Source of the DNA: Gammaproteobacteria bacterium
Lineage (GTDB): Bacteria > Pseudomonadota > Gammaproteobacteria > Pseudomonadales > JADFDG01
Length of the DNA: 53,790 bases
Reading direction: 5' to 3'
Assembly (NCBI GenBank): GCA_018262975.1
Contig: JADFDG010000006.1
Coordinates: 145,137-198,926, forward strand
This document shows positions 35,430 through 44,528 of this stretch, piece by piece (within the stretch, counting starts at the first letter, position 1; every line of letters starts with the position of its first letter). The notes under the pieces were generated by a model. That model was given only the letters and a program-made list of their open reading frames with translations. It searched no databases and was not told the DNA's origin. The position numbers were made by a program, and so were the translations under genes.

Positions 35430-35540
35430 TTTGCCGGAACGGCCCCGCCGCACGATTGTTTGCGGCCGCCCCGCCCTGTTCCGCCGCGCCGCCAAGGTGC
35501 GACAATGCGCGCCCCGCAAACTGCCCACGGAACACGCACC

Positions 35541-36386
35541 ATGAGCGCGCTCATCCTCGACGGCAAGGCCGTCGCCGCCCGGACCGAAGCCGAGATGAGC
35601 GCCCGCGTGGCCGCGCTGAAAGCGAAAAGTGGCGGCCGCACGCCGATCCTTGCCACCCTGCTGGTCGGCGACGACCCGGCCTCGGCCACCTACGTGAAGA
35701 TGAAGGGCAACGCCTGCCGTCGCGTGGGCATGGAATCCACCGCCATCACGCTGCCGGCATCGACCACCACCGAACAGCTGTTGGCCGAGATCCAGCGCCT
35801 GAATGCCAACCCGGACGTGCACGGCATCCTGCTGCAGCACCCGGTGCCGCACCAGATCGACGAACGCGCCTGCTTCGACGCCATCGACCTGCGCAAGGAC
35901 GTGGACGGCGTGACCTGCCTGGGCTTCGGCCGCATGGCCATGGGTGAAGCCGCGTACGGTTCCGCCACGCCGCAGGGCATCATGCGCCTGCTCGCGGCGT
36001 ACAACCTGGATCTCGCCGGCAAGCACGCGGTGGTGGTCGGCCGCAGCCCGATCCTCGGCAAGCCGATGGCGCTGATGCTGCTGGCGGCGAACGCCACCGT
36101 CACCATCTGCCACTCGCGCACCAAGGATCTCGCCGAGCACGTGAAGCGCGCCGACATCGTGGTGGGCGCGGTGGGCAAACCGGAATTCATCAAGGCGTCG
36201 TGGATCAAGGACGGCGCCATCGTGGTGGATGCCGGCTACCACCCGGGTGGCGTCGGTGACATCGAACTGGCGCCGCTGGTCGAGCGCGTGGCGGCGTACA
36301 CGCCGGTGCCCGGTGGCGTGGGGCCGATGACGATCAATACGTTGATCGTGCAGACGCTGGAGGCGGGCGAGAAAGCGCTCGGTTGA
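35541..36386 (+). CDS. folD: Bifunctional methylenetetrahydrofolate dehydrogenase/cyclohydrolase
   Basis: FolD interconverts methylene-, methenyl- and formyl-tetrahydrofolate. The 281-residue product has the catalytic Tyr51-x3-Lys55 ([13 protein letters not shown]), the folate segment GILLQHPVP, and the dinucleotide motif [18 protein letters not shown], ending with [14 protein letters not shown]. The ATG at 35541 gives the family start MSALILDGK; the upstream frame overlaps the tRNA promoter region. It is divergent from the tRNA cluster and convergent with glnS. The cysS gene that I recall between folD and glnS in Pseudomonas is absent here. Confidence 0.95.
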   Translation: MSALILDGKAVAARTEAEMSARVAALKAKSGGRTPILATLLVGDDPASATYVKMKGNACRRVGMESTAITLPASTTTEQLLAEIQRLNANPDVHGILLQHPVPHQIDERACFDAIDLRKDVDGVTCLGFGRMAMGEAAYGSATPQGIMRLLAAYNLDLAGKHAVVVGRSPILGKPMALMLLAANATVTICHSRTKDLAEHVKRADIVVGAVGKPEFIKASWIKDGAIVVDAGYHPGGVGDIELAPLVERVAAYTPVPGGVGPMTINTLIVQTLEAGEKALG

Positions 36387-36408
36387 CCTTTGTACCGCCG
36401 GCTGGCTC

Positions 36409-36466
36409 GGGGGTGGTGGTCCGGCCTCCGCTCGCTACCGCTCGGGAGCCGGACGCACGCACCCCC
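36409..36466. repeat. Long imperfect hairpin downstream of folD
   Basis: GGGGGTG..GTCCGGC pairs with GCCGGAC..CACCCCC, with two one-base bulges, over about 22 bp around an AT-poor loop. It precedes the folD terminator by 64 bp and has no obvious second copy in this window. Confidence 0.5.
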
Positions 36467-36530
36467 GGCCGCGCCGGGGCCAGGGGACAAGAGCGGTTTC
36501 TGCCCGGTGAGGGGGCTTGGTGAAAGAGCA

Positions 36531-36563
36531 AATAAAAAGGGCCGCTGTGCGGCCCTTTTTATT
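36531..36563. terminator. Bidirectional intrinsic terminator between folD and glnS
   Basis: A perfect 15-bp palindrome, AATAAAAAGGGCCGC-tgt and its complement, with A and T runs on both sides. Confidence 0.92.
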
Positions 36564-36577
36564 TTCGAAAAAAAACG

Positions 36578-36602
36578 GTCGGGGGCATGGCCCCCTCGTT
36601 AC
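36578..36602 (-). repeat. Degenerate REP unit containing the glnS stop codon
   Basis: On the minus strand GTAACGAGGGGGCCATGCCC shares GAGGGG(G)CCATGCCCCCGA with the REP pair at 5903-5967; the GTAG head has become GTAA. The TAA inside it is the glnS stop codon, and the stem GGGGGC-cat-GCCCCC followed by CGUUUUUUUU can act as the glnS terminator. Confidence 0.65.
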
Positions 36603-38260
36603 TTGGTGAAGCCGTCGCGCAGGGTGACGGTGAGGTTGAAGACGGGGGAACCCGGTTTGGTGTCGCGCAGGTCGGCGCAGAAGTAGCCTTCGCGTTCGAA
36701 CTGGAAACGTTCCTCGGGTTGCACGTTGGCGAGCGCGGGCTCGACGCGGGCGCCCTGCACCACCGTCAACGATTTCGGGTTGATGAACGACAGGAAATCG
36801 CGGTCGTCGTGGCCGTCGGGCGTCGGGTCGGTGAACAGGCGCTCGTAGAGACGCACTTCGCAGGGCACCGATTCGTTGGCCGGCACCCAGTGGATCACGC
36901 CCTTGACCTTGCGGCCTTCGGGGTTCTTGCCGAGGGTGTTGGCATCGTGCGAGCACTTCAGCTCGACGATGTTGCCGGCGGCATCCTTCACCACCTCGTC
37001 ACAGCGGATCACGTAGGAACCGCGCAGGCGCACTTCCTGGCCGGGCTCCAGGCGTTTCCAGCCGGCCGGCGGCGCTTCGCTGAAATCGTCCTGATCGATG
37101 AAGAGCTCGCGGGTCATGGGGATCACGCGCGCGCCGAGGGACTCGTCCTTCGGGTGGCGCGGCACGGTGAGTTCCTGCACCTCGCCTTCCGCCCAGGTGG
37201 TGAGCGTGACTTTCAGCGGGCGCAGAACGCACATGGCGCGCGGCGCGGTCTTGTCGAGATCGTCGCGGATGGCGAACTCGAGCATGCCCATGTCCACCAC
37301 GCCGTCGGAGCGCGTCACGCCGATCAGGTCGCAGAAATGGCGGATGGACGCCGGCGTGTAGCCGCGGCGGCGCAGGCCGGAAATGGTCGGCATGCGCGGG
37401 TCGTCCCAGGCCGTCACATGGCCTTCGTCCACCAGCTGCTTGAGCTTGCGCTTGGAGGTGATGGTGTAGTTGAGGTTGAGGCGCGCGAACTCGTACTGGC
37501 GCGGCTTCGCCTCGAGGCTGACGTTGTCCACCAGCCAGTCGTACAGCGGGCGGTGCTCCTCGAACTCGAGGGTGCAGATGGAATGGGTAATGCCTTCGAG
37601 CGCGTCCGACAGCGGGTGCGCGAAGTCGTACATCGGGTAGATGCACCAGGCATCGCCGGTCTGGTGGTGGTGCGCGCGGCGGATGCGGTAGATGGCCGGG
37701 TCGCGCATGACCATGTTCGCCGAGGCCATGTCGATCTTCGCGCGCAGCACGTGGGCACCGTCGGCGAATTCACCGGCGCGCATGCGGGCGAACAGGTCGA
37801 GGTTCTCCTCCACCGTGCGGTCGCGGAACGGGCTGTTGGTGCCCGGCTCGGTGAGGTTGCCGCGGCCCTTGCGCATGTCTTCCGGCGACTGCGAATCCAC
37901 GTAGGCCAGGCCCTTGCCGATGAGTTCCACCGCGAAGCCGTACAGCGCCTCGAAATAGGCCGAGGCGTAGCGCACCTCGCCGTTCCAGGCAAAGCCCAGC
38001 CAGTTCACGTCGCGCTGGATGGCGTCGATGTATTCCTGCGACTCCTTCTCGGGGTTGGTGTCGTCGAAGCGCAGGTTGCAGGTGCCGCCGAAGTCCCGGG
38101 CGATGCCGAAGTTCAGGCAGATGGACTTGGCGTGACCCACGTGCAGGTAGCCGTTGGGCTCCGGCGGGAAACGGGTGGCCACCGTGGCGTGCTTGCCGGC
38201 GGCGAGGTCCGCCTCGACGATCTGGCGCAGGAAGTTCGTGGGTTTCTCGGTGGTGCTCAT
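36599..38260 (-). CDS. glnS: Glutaminyl-tRNA synthetase
   Basis: GlnS charges tRNA-Gln. The 553-residue product (E. coli 554) has the class I signatures, the HIGH-type [15 protein letters not shown] near residues 31-45 and the KMSKS-type ITSKRKL near 263-269, with the anticodon-binding beta-barrels in the C-terminal half. It starts [19 protein letters not shown] at 38260. Presence of GlnS implies direct charging of tRNA-Gln rather than only the indirect route. The stop codon lies in a REP-like unit. Confidence 0.97.
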   Translation of the reverse strand: MSTTEKPTNFLRQIVEADLAAGKHATVATRFPPEPNGYLHVGHAKSICLNFGIARDFGGTCNLRFDDTNPEKESQEYIDAIQRDVNWLGFAWNGEVRYASAYFEALYGFAVELIGKGLAYVDSQSPEDMRKGRGNLTEPGTNSPFRDRTVEENLDLFARMRAGEFADGAHVLRAKIDMASANMVMRDPAIYRIRRAHHHQTGDAWCIYPMYDFAHPLSDALEGITHSICTLEFEEHRPLYDWLVDNVSLEAKPRQYEFARLNLNYTITSKRKLKQLVDEGHVTAWDDPRMPTISGLRRRGYTPASIRHFCDLIGVTRSDGVVDMGMLEFAIRDDLDKTAPRAMCVLRPLKVTLTTWAEGEVQELTVPRHPKDESLGARVIPMTRELFIDQDDFSEAPPAGWKRLEPGQEVRLRGSYVIRCDEVVKDAAGNIVELKCSHDANTLGKNPEGRKVKGVIHWVPANESVPCEVRLYERLFTDPTPDGHDDRDFLSFINPKSLTVVQGARVEPALANVQPEERFQFEREGYFCADLRDTKPGSPVFNLTVTLRDGFTK

Positions 38261-38413
38261 GGGCGGGTTGCTGCTACCGGGTGGCCGGGCGTGGCCGGTC
38301 TGCTAGACTCGCCCGCGATGCCGTGGCACCCGGGCGTGGAAGGTGGGCTAGTTTAGCCGCCACCCCTGCCCGCGGCCAGCCGGCCCCCACCCCCAACACC
38401 AAGGATTCCTTCC

Positions 38414-38911
38414 ATGAAAGTGGCACTGCGCACCTCCCTCGGCGACATCGTCCTCGAACTCGACAGCGCGAAGGCGCCGGTCACCGTGGAGAACTTCGTC
38501 AGCTACGTGAAGGCTGGCCACTACGACGGCACCATCTTCCACCGCGTGATCAGCAACTTCATGATCCAGGGCGGCGGCTTCGACGCCTCCATGAACCAGA
38601 AGCGCACCAACGCCCCGATCAAGAACGAAGCCGACAACGGCCTGAAGAACGTCCGTGGCGCCATCGCCATGGCCCGCACCAACGACCCGCACTCGGCCAG
38701 CGCGCAGTTCTTCATCAACACCGTCGACAACGACTTCCTCAACTTCAAGTCGCCGTCGGGCCAGGGCTGGGGCTACGCCGTGTTCGGCCAGGTAGTGGAA
38801 GGCATGGATACCGTGGACAAGATCCGCGCCGTGAAGACCGGCCGTGCCGGCATGCACCAGGACGTACCGGTGGAAGCCGTGGTGATCACCAAGGCCGAAG
38901 TGGTCGGCTGA
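38414..38911 (+). CDS. ppiB: Cyclophilin-type peptidyl-prolyl isomerase (PpiB-like)
   Basis: The 165-residue product is a single cyclophilin domain without a signal peptide, so it is cytoplasmic. The active site is visible as [16 protein letters not shown] (the catalytic Arg within FHRV) and the [11 protein letters not shown] stretch. An AAGGATTCCTTCC lies just before the ATG. It is followed after 20 bp by a second cyclophilin gene and then lpxH, all in one direction, suggesting an operon. Confidence 0.95.
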   Translation: MKVALRTSLGDIVLELDSAKAPVTVENFVSYVKAGHYDGTIFHRVISNFMIQGGGFDASMNQKRTNAPIKNEADNGLKNVRGAIAMARTNDPHSASAQFFINTVDNDFLNFKSPSGQGWGYAVFGQVVEGMDTVDKIRAVKTGRAGMHQDVPVEAVVITKAEVVG

Positions 38912-38931
38912 TACCGGCCCGGGAGCGCGCG

Positions 38932-39471
38932 ATGAAGACCCTGCTGATCCTGCTGGTCACCACCTTCGGCAACATCACGGTCGAACTCGACCGCGAGAAG
39001 GCGCCGAAGACCGTCGACAACTTCGTGCAGTACGTGAACGAGGGCCACTACAACGGCACCACGTTCCACCGGGTGATCGACGGCTTCATGGTCCAGGGCG
39101 GCGGCTTCACCGCCGACATGCGGCAGAAGCCCACGCGCGCGCCGGTCATGAACGAGGCCGACAACGGCCTCGCCAATGACCGCGGCACCATCGCCATGGC
39201 GCGCACCGGCGATCCGCACTCCGCCACCGCGCAGTTCTTCATCAACACGGTCGACAACGACTTCCTCAACCACACCTCGAAGACGCCCAACGGCTGGGGC
39301 TACACGGTGTTCGGCCGCGTGACCGACGGCATGGACGTGGTGGACCGCATCGCCAAGGTGCGCACCGGCTTCAATGACATGCCGGTGCAGACGGTGCTGA
39401 TCAAGGAAGCGCGCGTGCTGGAAAGCCCGGCGCAGAAGCCGGCGAAAGCCGCCGCGGGCGGCAAGCCCTGA
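38932..39471 (+). CDS. Second cyclophilin-type peptidyl-prolyl isomerase, tandem paralogue
   Basis: The 179-residue product has an intact cyclophilin domain ([28 protein letters not shown]). It begins [19 protein letters not shown]. The hydrophobic start looks like the first half of a signal peptide fused straight to the first beta strand, with no cleavage region. It could be a shortened secretory leader or simply a longer first strand, so its location is unclear. The C-terminus carries a Lys/Ala/Pro-rich tail. GGGAG precedes the ATG at 38932. Its TGA overlaps the lpxH ATG by one base (TGATG). Confidence 0.9.
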   Translation: MKTLLILLVTTFGNITVELDREKAPKTVDNFVQYVNEGHYNGTTFHRVIDGFMVQGGGFTADMRQKPTRAPVMNEADNGLANDRGTIAMARTGDPHSATAQFFINTVDNDFLNHTSKTPNGWGYTVFGRVTDGMDVVDRIAKVRTGFNDMPVQTVLIKEARVLESPAQKPAKAAAGGKP

Positions 39472-40199
39472 TGCAGGACATCCTGTTCATCTCCGACCTG
39501 CACCTCGACGAGGAGCAGCCGACGATCACCGCCGCCCTGCTCGCCTTCCTCGAACGCGAGGCGCCGCGCGCGCACACTCTGTACGTGCTCGGCGACCTGT
39601 TCGAAAGCTGGGTGGGCGACGACCACGACACGCCGCTGATCGCGCAGGTGGCGGCGGCCTTCCGCCGCTTCAGCGACGCCGGCCGCGCGCTGTACTTCAT
39701 GCACGGCAACCGCGACTTCCTGCTCGGCGAGGGCTTCGCGGCGCGCTGCGGCGGCACGCTGCTGGCGGAAAACACGCTGGTGGACCTGCACGGCACCCGC
39801 ACCCTGCTGCTGCACGGCGACAGCCTGTGCACCGACGACCACGAGTACCAGAAGTTCCGCGCCATGGTGCGCTCGGCCGCCTGGCAACAAGGGGTGCTGG
39901 GCCAGCCGCTGGCGGCGCGCCAGGCACTAGCCGCGAAGATCCGCGGCGAGTCGAAGATGCGCAATGCCAACAAGGCCGAGAACATCATGGACGTGAACGA
40001 CGCAGCGGTGAAGGACGCCCTGCGCACGCACCAGGCTGACGCCATGATCCATGGCCATACGCACCGCCCGGCGGTGCACGCGGTGGACCTCGGTGATCGT
40101 CGCGCCGCCCGCTACGTGCTGGGCGACTGGCACCCGCACAAGGCCTGGTGCATCCGTGCGAACGCGCACGGCCTGCACCTGGAATCGTTCAGCGGGTGA
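39471..40199 (+). CDS. lpxH: UDP-2,3-diacylglucosamine diphosphatase
   Basis: LpxH hydrolyses UDP-2,3-diacylglucosamine to lipid X in lipid A synthesis at the inner membrane surface. The 242-residue product (E. coli 240) has the calcineurin-like metal motifs FISDLHLDEEQP, VLGDLFESWVGDD, MHGNRDFLLG, LLHGDSLC and IHGHTHRPAVH. It is coupled to the preceding cyclophilin by a one-base overlap. Its last 11 bp overlap the convergent FMN-binding protein gene. Confidence 0.95.
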   Translation: MQDILFISDLHLDEEQPTITAALLAFLEREAPRAHTLYVLGDLFESWVGDDHDTPLIAQVAAAFRRFSDAGRALYFMHGNRDFLLGEGFAARCGGTLLAENTLVDLHGTRTLLLHGDSLCTDDHEYQKFRAMVRSAAWQQGVLGQPLAARQALAAKIRGESKMRNANKAENIMDVNDAAVKDALRTHQADAMIHGHTHRPAVHAVDLGDRRAARYVLGDWHPHKAWCIRANAHGLHLESFSG

Positions 40200-40761
40200 C
40201 CGGTGCCGCCGGCGCTTCCAGCCGGCGCAGCGCGGCGATGAGCCGCACCACGCGGCGCACGCCCTCGGACACGTGCACCACCGACAGGGTGGCGCCACTG
40301 ATGCCGTCGATGTCCTTGCCGCCCTTGAGCGGCGAGGCAGCAGTAGCCCCCTCGAACTGCGCCAGCCACTTGCGCTCGGCCACCTCGTGGCCGTGGCTCT
40401 CGCGGTAGCGCACGACTTCCACGCGGCTGACGCTGCCGGCCATGTCCAGGCCCACTGCGTAATCGATCTTCTCGAACTTGCCGATCACCTGGTCGGTGAC
40501 GAACCAGCCGACCTGGGTATCACCCTGCATCACGCGCATCACCACGAAGTTCGCGGCCACCAGCGTCACCTGGTAGTCCTTCTGCAACTCGCGGGTGGCA
40601 CGCTGCACGCTGGGCTTGTCCACCGCCACGGTCGCCGTGGCCTGCGGGAACATCAGCGCCTGCGCCTCGGCCTCCGTCATGTTGCGGAAGGTGCGCGCCT
40701 CGCCGGTGCCGGCCAGCGCCAGCAACAACAGTGCACAGGCGACGCACACGCGTTGCTGCAT
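40189..40761 (-). CDS. Exported FMN-binding domain protein
   Basis: The 190-residue product has a signal peptide (about residues 1-22, ending TGEA) and an FMN-binding domain like those of RnfG and NqrC. The covalent flavin attachment motif is seen as DGISGATLS, with Thr158 the likely linkage site. It would act in the periplasm as an electron-transfer partner. It begins 7 bp after the DUF2236 gene, also an exported product, so the two probably work together; a flavin-transfer enzyme (ApbE) is not nearby. Its 3' end overlaps lpxH by 11 bp on the other strand. Confidence 0.82.
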   Translation of the reverse strand: MQQRVCVACALLLLALAGTGEARTFRNMTEAEAQALMFPQATATVAVDKPSVQRATRELQKDYQVTLVAANFVVMRVMQGDTQVGWFVTDQVIGKFEKIDYAVGLDMAGSVSRVEVVRYRESHGHEVAERKWLAQFEGATAASPLKGGKDIDGISGATLSVVHVSEGVRRVVRLIAALRRLEAPAAPVTR

Positions 40762-40768
40762 GATGACC

Positions 40769-41929
40769 TCAGCGATTGTTCACGAGGGTGGGCTGGCCGA
40801 GCGCCAGGCGAATCTGCGTGCGCGTCCACCAGGAAGCCCGCTCGCCGCGCAAACGCGCCACCGCCTCCTTGTGCACCGGGTTCTTGGTGATGAACCCGAC
40901 CGGGAACTTGTGGCCCAGGCGGCTGGCCCACAGCGTGGTCCTGAAGAACGATTCGCGCACCGGGCCGTACTTCAGGCCGTACTGCTGGCGCAGGTCCGGC
41001 GGCAGGTTGGCGGCGGCGGCCAGCTTGGCGTACTTGAGCGGCAGGTACAGGGTGAAACCATGCCAGCCGAACAGGTAGCCGAACAGTTCCTTGCTGGCCG
41101 GGGTGGCCTGCAGGGTGCCGCTGGCCTTCATGCCCTGCACGTACTCGTCGAATTCCGTCCAGCTCTGCGGCAGCGCCTCGTCGGGAATGCCGAACATGTA
41201 GGCGAACAGCTTGGTCTCCTGGTAGAAGCGCTCCTTTTCCGCGGGCGTCATCTTCTCGATGGACTGCTCGAAGGTGGTGACGATGGTGTGCCACAGCGTC
41301 GCATGCACCCAGAGCATCGCCTGCACCTCGTTGGCACGATACTCGGAGCCCGCCGCGAACGAGTTGGTCTCGTAGGGCATGCTGCCGTAGACCTTGTCAT
41401 GGATCATGCGCACGTCGCGGGCGGCCTGCATGGCCTGGTCGCGGTCGCCGTAGATCATCTGCAGCAGGTAGCGGAAGGTGTTGCGGCCGCGCTTGAGCGG
41501 GTCCTTGCGGGTGATCGAGTGCTCGTCGATGGCGGCGGTGACCCAGGGGTGCGAGATCTGCAGGGTGAGTGCCGCGCCGCTGCCCAGCGCGCCAGGCGCG
41601 ATATAGCGCAGCATGCGCCACATCTGCGATTGCGGTCCGAACATGCCCACCTCGGGGTGCGGCACCTTGCCATGCACCACGGCGAGCTGGCGGTCGAACT
41701 GCTCGTCGCTGATCCACTGCAGGCCGGTGGCGGTACCGCCGGGCACCAGTTGTACCGGTGCCGCCGGGGCTTCGGCCGCGACGGACGTATCGGCAGCGCC
41801 GCGTGCCTCGGTGAGCACATCGGTGTCCGGCGCGGCGACCGGCACGGCATACGGGTCTTCGGCTGCCACGGCAAGGGCCACGGGCAAAGCCAGGAACGCC
41901 GCCAGGGCGGCGCGGAGGATCGTTGTCAT
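40769..41929 (-). CDS. Exported DUF2236 (MpaB/rubber-oxygenase-like) protein
   Basis: The 386-residue product has a signal peptide (about residues 1-23) and a Pro/Ala-rich linker, then a domain that follows the DUF2236 pattern: QISHPWVTAAIDEHS, DPLKRGRNTFRYLLQMIYG, ANEVQAMLWVHATLWHT and KMTPAEKERFYQETKLFAYM. Known members include latex-clearing protein Lcp and MpaB-type enzymes, which use haem b to cleave C=C bonds. His in ISHP and in WVHATL are candidate haem or catalytic residues. Unlike most relatives it is clearly exported. It has its own promoter at 41983-42011 and is followed by the FMN-binding protein. The substrate is unknown. Confidence 0.8.
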   Translation of the reverse strand: MTTILRAALAAFLALPVALAVAAEDPYAVPVAAPDTDVLTEARGAADTSVAAEAPAAPVQLVPGGTATGLQWISDEQFDRQLAVVHGKVPHPEVGMFGPQSQMWRMLRYIAPGALGSGAALTLQISHPWVTAAIDEHSITRKDPLKRGRNTFRYLLQMIYGDRDQAMQAARDVRMIHDKVYGSMPYETNSFAAGSEYRANEVQAMLWVHATLWHTIVTTFEQSIEKMTPAEKERFYQETKLFAYMFGIPDEALPQSWTEFDEYVQGMKASGTLQATPASKELFGYLFGWHGFTLYLPLKYAKLAAAANLPPDLRQQYGLKYGPVRESFFRTTLWASRLGHKFPVGFITKNPVHKEAVARLRGERASWWTRTQIRLALGQPTLVNNR

Positions 41930-41982
41930 TGTTGTTGGCCTCAGGTGCAGCAGGCACGCCACGCGGCATGCGAAAGCAGGTC

Positions 41983-42011
41983 AATGTAGACAGCGAGGCA
42001 CGTGCTGGCAA
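41983..42011 (-). promoter_or_regulatory. Sigma-70 promoter of the DUF2236-FMN pair
   Basis: On the minus strand TTGCCA, 17 bp, TACATT, 54 bp before the ATG. It makes the pair independent of the diguanylate cyclase genes upstream. Confidence 0.65.
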
Positions 42012-42065
42012 TTGGCAGAAAACACCACCACGGATGCGCCCCCGGACAATCCGGCAAATCCGGCG

Positions 42066-43292
42066 TCAGCGCCCCGCCACCATGAAACGGTGGCGACCGG
42101 CCTGCTTGGCGGCGTACAGCGCGTCGTCGGCCTCCTGCAGCAGCACGTCCGGATGCTCGCCCGCGGCGGGCGGACGCGCGGCGACGCCGATGGAAACCGT
42201 CACCCGGCCCCTGTCCGGCGCGCCCTCGTGCACGATGCCCAGCGCATCCACCGCGGCAACGATGCGGGCGGCGATCACCGCCAGGCCGTCGGCGTCGGTG
42301 CGCGGGAACAGCCCGACGAATTCCTCGCCGCCGAAGCGCGCCATCACGTCGGCGGCGCGCGGGGCGTGGATGGCCAGCACCGCGGCTACCTGCTGCAGGC
42401 AGGCGTCGCCGGCCGGGTGGCCGTAACGGTCGTTGTAGGCCTTGAAGTGGTCGACGTCGATGAACAGCAGCCCGAGCGGCTCGCCATCACGCAGCGCGGT
42501 GGCCCACTCGCGCTGCAGGATCTCGCTGAAATGGCGACGGTTGACCAGGCCGGTGAGCGCATCGGTACGCGACAGTTGCGCCAGCTCATCGGCCATCAGG
42601 TCGGTGGCGCGCTTCTCGAGCAGCAGCAACCGCCCCTGCAGGAACATGGTGCGCTCGCGGATTTCCTGCGAGAAACCGATGATGAGCCCCAGCAAGGCGG
42701 CGCCGAACGAGTACATCGCGAACGGCGGCCACTCGAACGGCACCTCGCTGCGCCAGACCAGCAGCACGAACAACAGGTTCGCCGTCAGCACGCAGGCCAG
42801 CGCCGGGCGCAGCAGCAGGTTGGAAATCGAGAACACGCCCACCGTCACCAGCACCAGCCCCACCTGGGGAATGCCGCCCATGTCGTCGGTGGCCAGCACC
42901 ACCACCGTGGCCAGTTGCATGCCCAGCAGGCCGAAGGTGGCGGCAAGGCCCAGCAGCCAGCGTATGCCGTCCACGCCCAGCGACAGGCGTGCCAGCACCG
43001 ACGCGCCCATCGCCAGGATGAAATAGATGGCCACGCCCGTCATCACCAGTTCCCGCAAAGGCGCGGGCACCAGGTCGAGCAGGAACAGCGCGCCGCCGAC
43101 CGCCACGATGGCCAGCGCCACCAGCGGCCAATAGGCGCGCAGGTGCGCCACGGCCACCTCGTAGTGATATTGCTGGTACGCCGCCTCGATGGCGGGCGGC
43201 AGGTTCATGCGTCGCCAGCTGCCGGCCGCGAGCAAACGGTCGAGGTAGGCACGCTCCTGGTCACGGGGCGTCCCGCCGGCATCGTCCTTCAC
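42066..43292 (-). CDS. Membrane diguanylate cyclase (six-helix sensor, GGEEF), copy 2
   Basis: The 408-residue product makes cyclic di-GMP. About six membrane helices lie between residues 45 and 210, followed by a short coiled linker and a GGDEF domain with the active form GGEEF at residues 321-325. An inhibitory RxxD site (RAAD, residues 312-315) is placed correctly five residues before it. The start is a GTG at 43292 that overlaps the stop of the upstream paralogue (GTGA); alignment with that paralogue supports it over the later ATG before NLPPAIEAAY. The two genes arose by tandem duplication. The signal sensed by the membrane part is unknown. Confidence 0.88.
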   Translation of the reverse strand: MKDDAGGTPRDQERAYLDRLLAAGSWRRMNLPPAIEAAYQQYHYEVAVAHLRAYWPLVALAIVAVGGALFLLDLVPAPLRELVMTGVAIYFILAMGASVLARLSLGVDGIRWLLGLAATFGLLGMQLATVVVLATDDMGGIPQVGLVLVTVGVFSISNLLLRPALACVLTANLLFVLLVWRSEVPFEWPPFAMYSFGAALLGLIIGFSQEIRERTMFLQGRLLLLEKRATDLMADELAQLSRTDALTGLVNRRHFSEILQREWATALRDGEPLGLLFIDVDHFKAYNDRYGHPAGDACLQQVAAVLAIHAPRAADVMARFGGEEFVGLFPRTDADGLAVIAARIVAAVDALGIVHEGAPDRGRVTVSIGVAARPPAAGEHPDVLLQEADDALYAAKQAGRHRFMVAGR

Positions 43293-44515
43293 GGGTCGCC
43301 TGCCACCACGCAGCAATGGCGCCCGGCCTGCTTGGCACGGTAAAGGGCCGCGTCGGCCTGCTGCACCAGCACCTCGCTGGACTGGCCCGGCTCCGGCGCC
43401 AGCACCGCCAGGCCCACGGAAATCGTCACGTGGGCGGAAGAATCGGAAGCGGCATGCGGCAGCGCCAACTCGTCCACGGCGTCGATCATGCGCTGGGCGA
43501 TGGCGCGCAGGCCGGCACTGTTGGTGCGCGGAAAGAACGCCACGAACTCCTCGCCACCGTAACGCGCCACGAAATCCGAACCGCGCTTGCACTGCCCGGC
43601 CAGCGCCGCGGCGACCCGCGCCAGGCAATCATCACCGGCCTGGTGGCCGTAGTGGTCGTTGTAGCGCTTGAAATAATCCACGTCGATGAACAGCAGGTTC
43701 ATCGCCGCGCCCTCGCGCATGGCCGCGGCCCACTCGCGGGCGAACACCTCGTCGAAGTGGCGCCGGTTGGCGAGACCGGTGAGCGCGTCCTGGCGGGAGA
43801 TGACGCCGAGCTCGCGGGTGAGCTCGTCCAGCTCGCGCTTTTCCAGCACCAGCAGGCGCTCCTGCAGGAACACCACGCGCTGGCGCAATTCGAAGGTCAG
43901 GCCGGTGAGCCCGGCGATCAGCGCCGAGCCCAGCGCGAAATACGGAAAGCGGCTCCAGTCGGGGGCGAAGCCGAGCGCGAAGAAGGTGGCCAATGCCGCC
44001 AGCACCACCAGCACGGCACGCCGGAACGACATGCTGGAAATGGTGCAGATGGCCATGGTGATGAAGATGACGCCGTACTCGGCGATGGAGCGCAACGCGG
44101 TGCCGGCCGGCGCCACCACCGTACCGATCAGCATGCCGGTGAGCGAAACGAAGGCGGCGCCGGCCAGCACCCGATCGACCTGCGGATGCAACGCCGGCAC
44201 CGTGACACTGATGCCCACCGCCGCCACCCCCAGCAGCACGGTACCGAACCCGAACACCACGGCACCGTACAGGTCCACCGGAATGTTGCCGAAGCCGAAG
44301 GTCACCGCGGCGATCACCGCGATGGTGGCCGCCACCAGCAGCCAGCGCGAACGGATCTCCGCCACGGCATGGGCACGCCGCCGCGCGTGGTACTGCGCCT
44401 CGAGGAACGCCGGCAGGCGCAACTGCGCCAGCGTGCCGCCGTCGAGCGCGGCCTGCAGGGGCGCACGCCCGGCAGACGCATCATCCATGCCTGGCGGCAT
44501 GGCGCGGCCGTTCAC
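43289..44515 (-). CDS. Membrane diguanylate cyclase (six-helix sensor, GGEEF), copy 1
   Basis: The 408-residue product is a paralogue of the next gene, with the same length, about six membrane helices at residues 57-215 and a GGDEF domain with GGEEF at 320-324 and an RxxD site (RGSD, 311-314). The start is the GTG at 44515, with GGGGAGGG ideally placed 5-7 nt before it; the ATGs further in lack this. It begins 13 bp after the stop of the exported helical protein gene. No EAL or HD-GYP phosphodiesterase is seen nearby. Confidence 0.88.
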   Translation of the reverse strand: MNGRAMPPGMDDASAGRAPLQAALDGGTLAQLRLPAFLEAQYHARRRAHAVAEIRSRWLLVAATIAVIAAVTFGFGNIPVDLYGAVVFGFGTVLLGVAAVGISVTVPALHPQVDRVLAGAAFVSLTGMLIGTVVAPAGTALRSIAEYGVIFITMAICTISSMSFRRAVLVVLAALATFFALGFAPDWSRFPYFALGSALIAGLTGLTFELRQRVVFLQERLLVLEKRELDELTRELGVISRQDALTGLANRRHFDEVFAREWAAAMREGAAMNLLFIDVDYFKRYNDHYGHQAGDDCLARVAAALAGQCKRGSDFVARYGGEEFVAFFPRTNSAGLRAIAQRMIDAVDELALPHAASDSSAHVTISVGLAVLAPEPGQSSEVLVQQADAALYRAKQAGRHCCVVAGDP

Positions 44516-44528
44516 GTCGCCCTCCCCG

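Noticed and set aside
40200-40890. A plus-strand gene continuing after lpxH
   Set aside because: The open frame there is antisense to the FMN-binding protein, which has a signal peptide, a flavin motif and good codon use.
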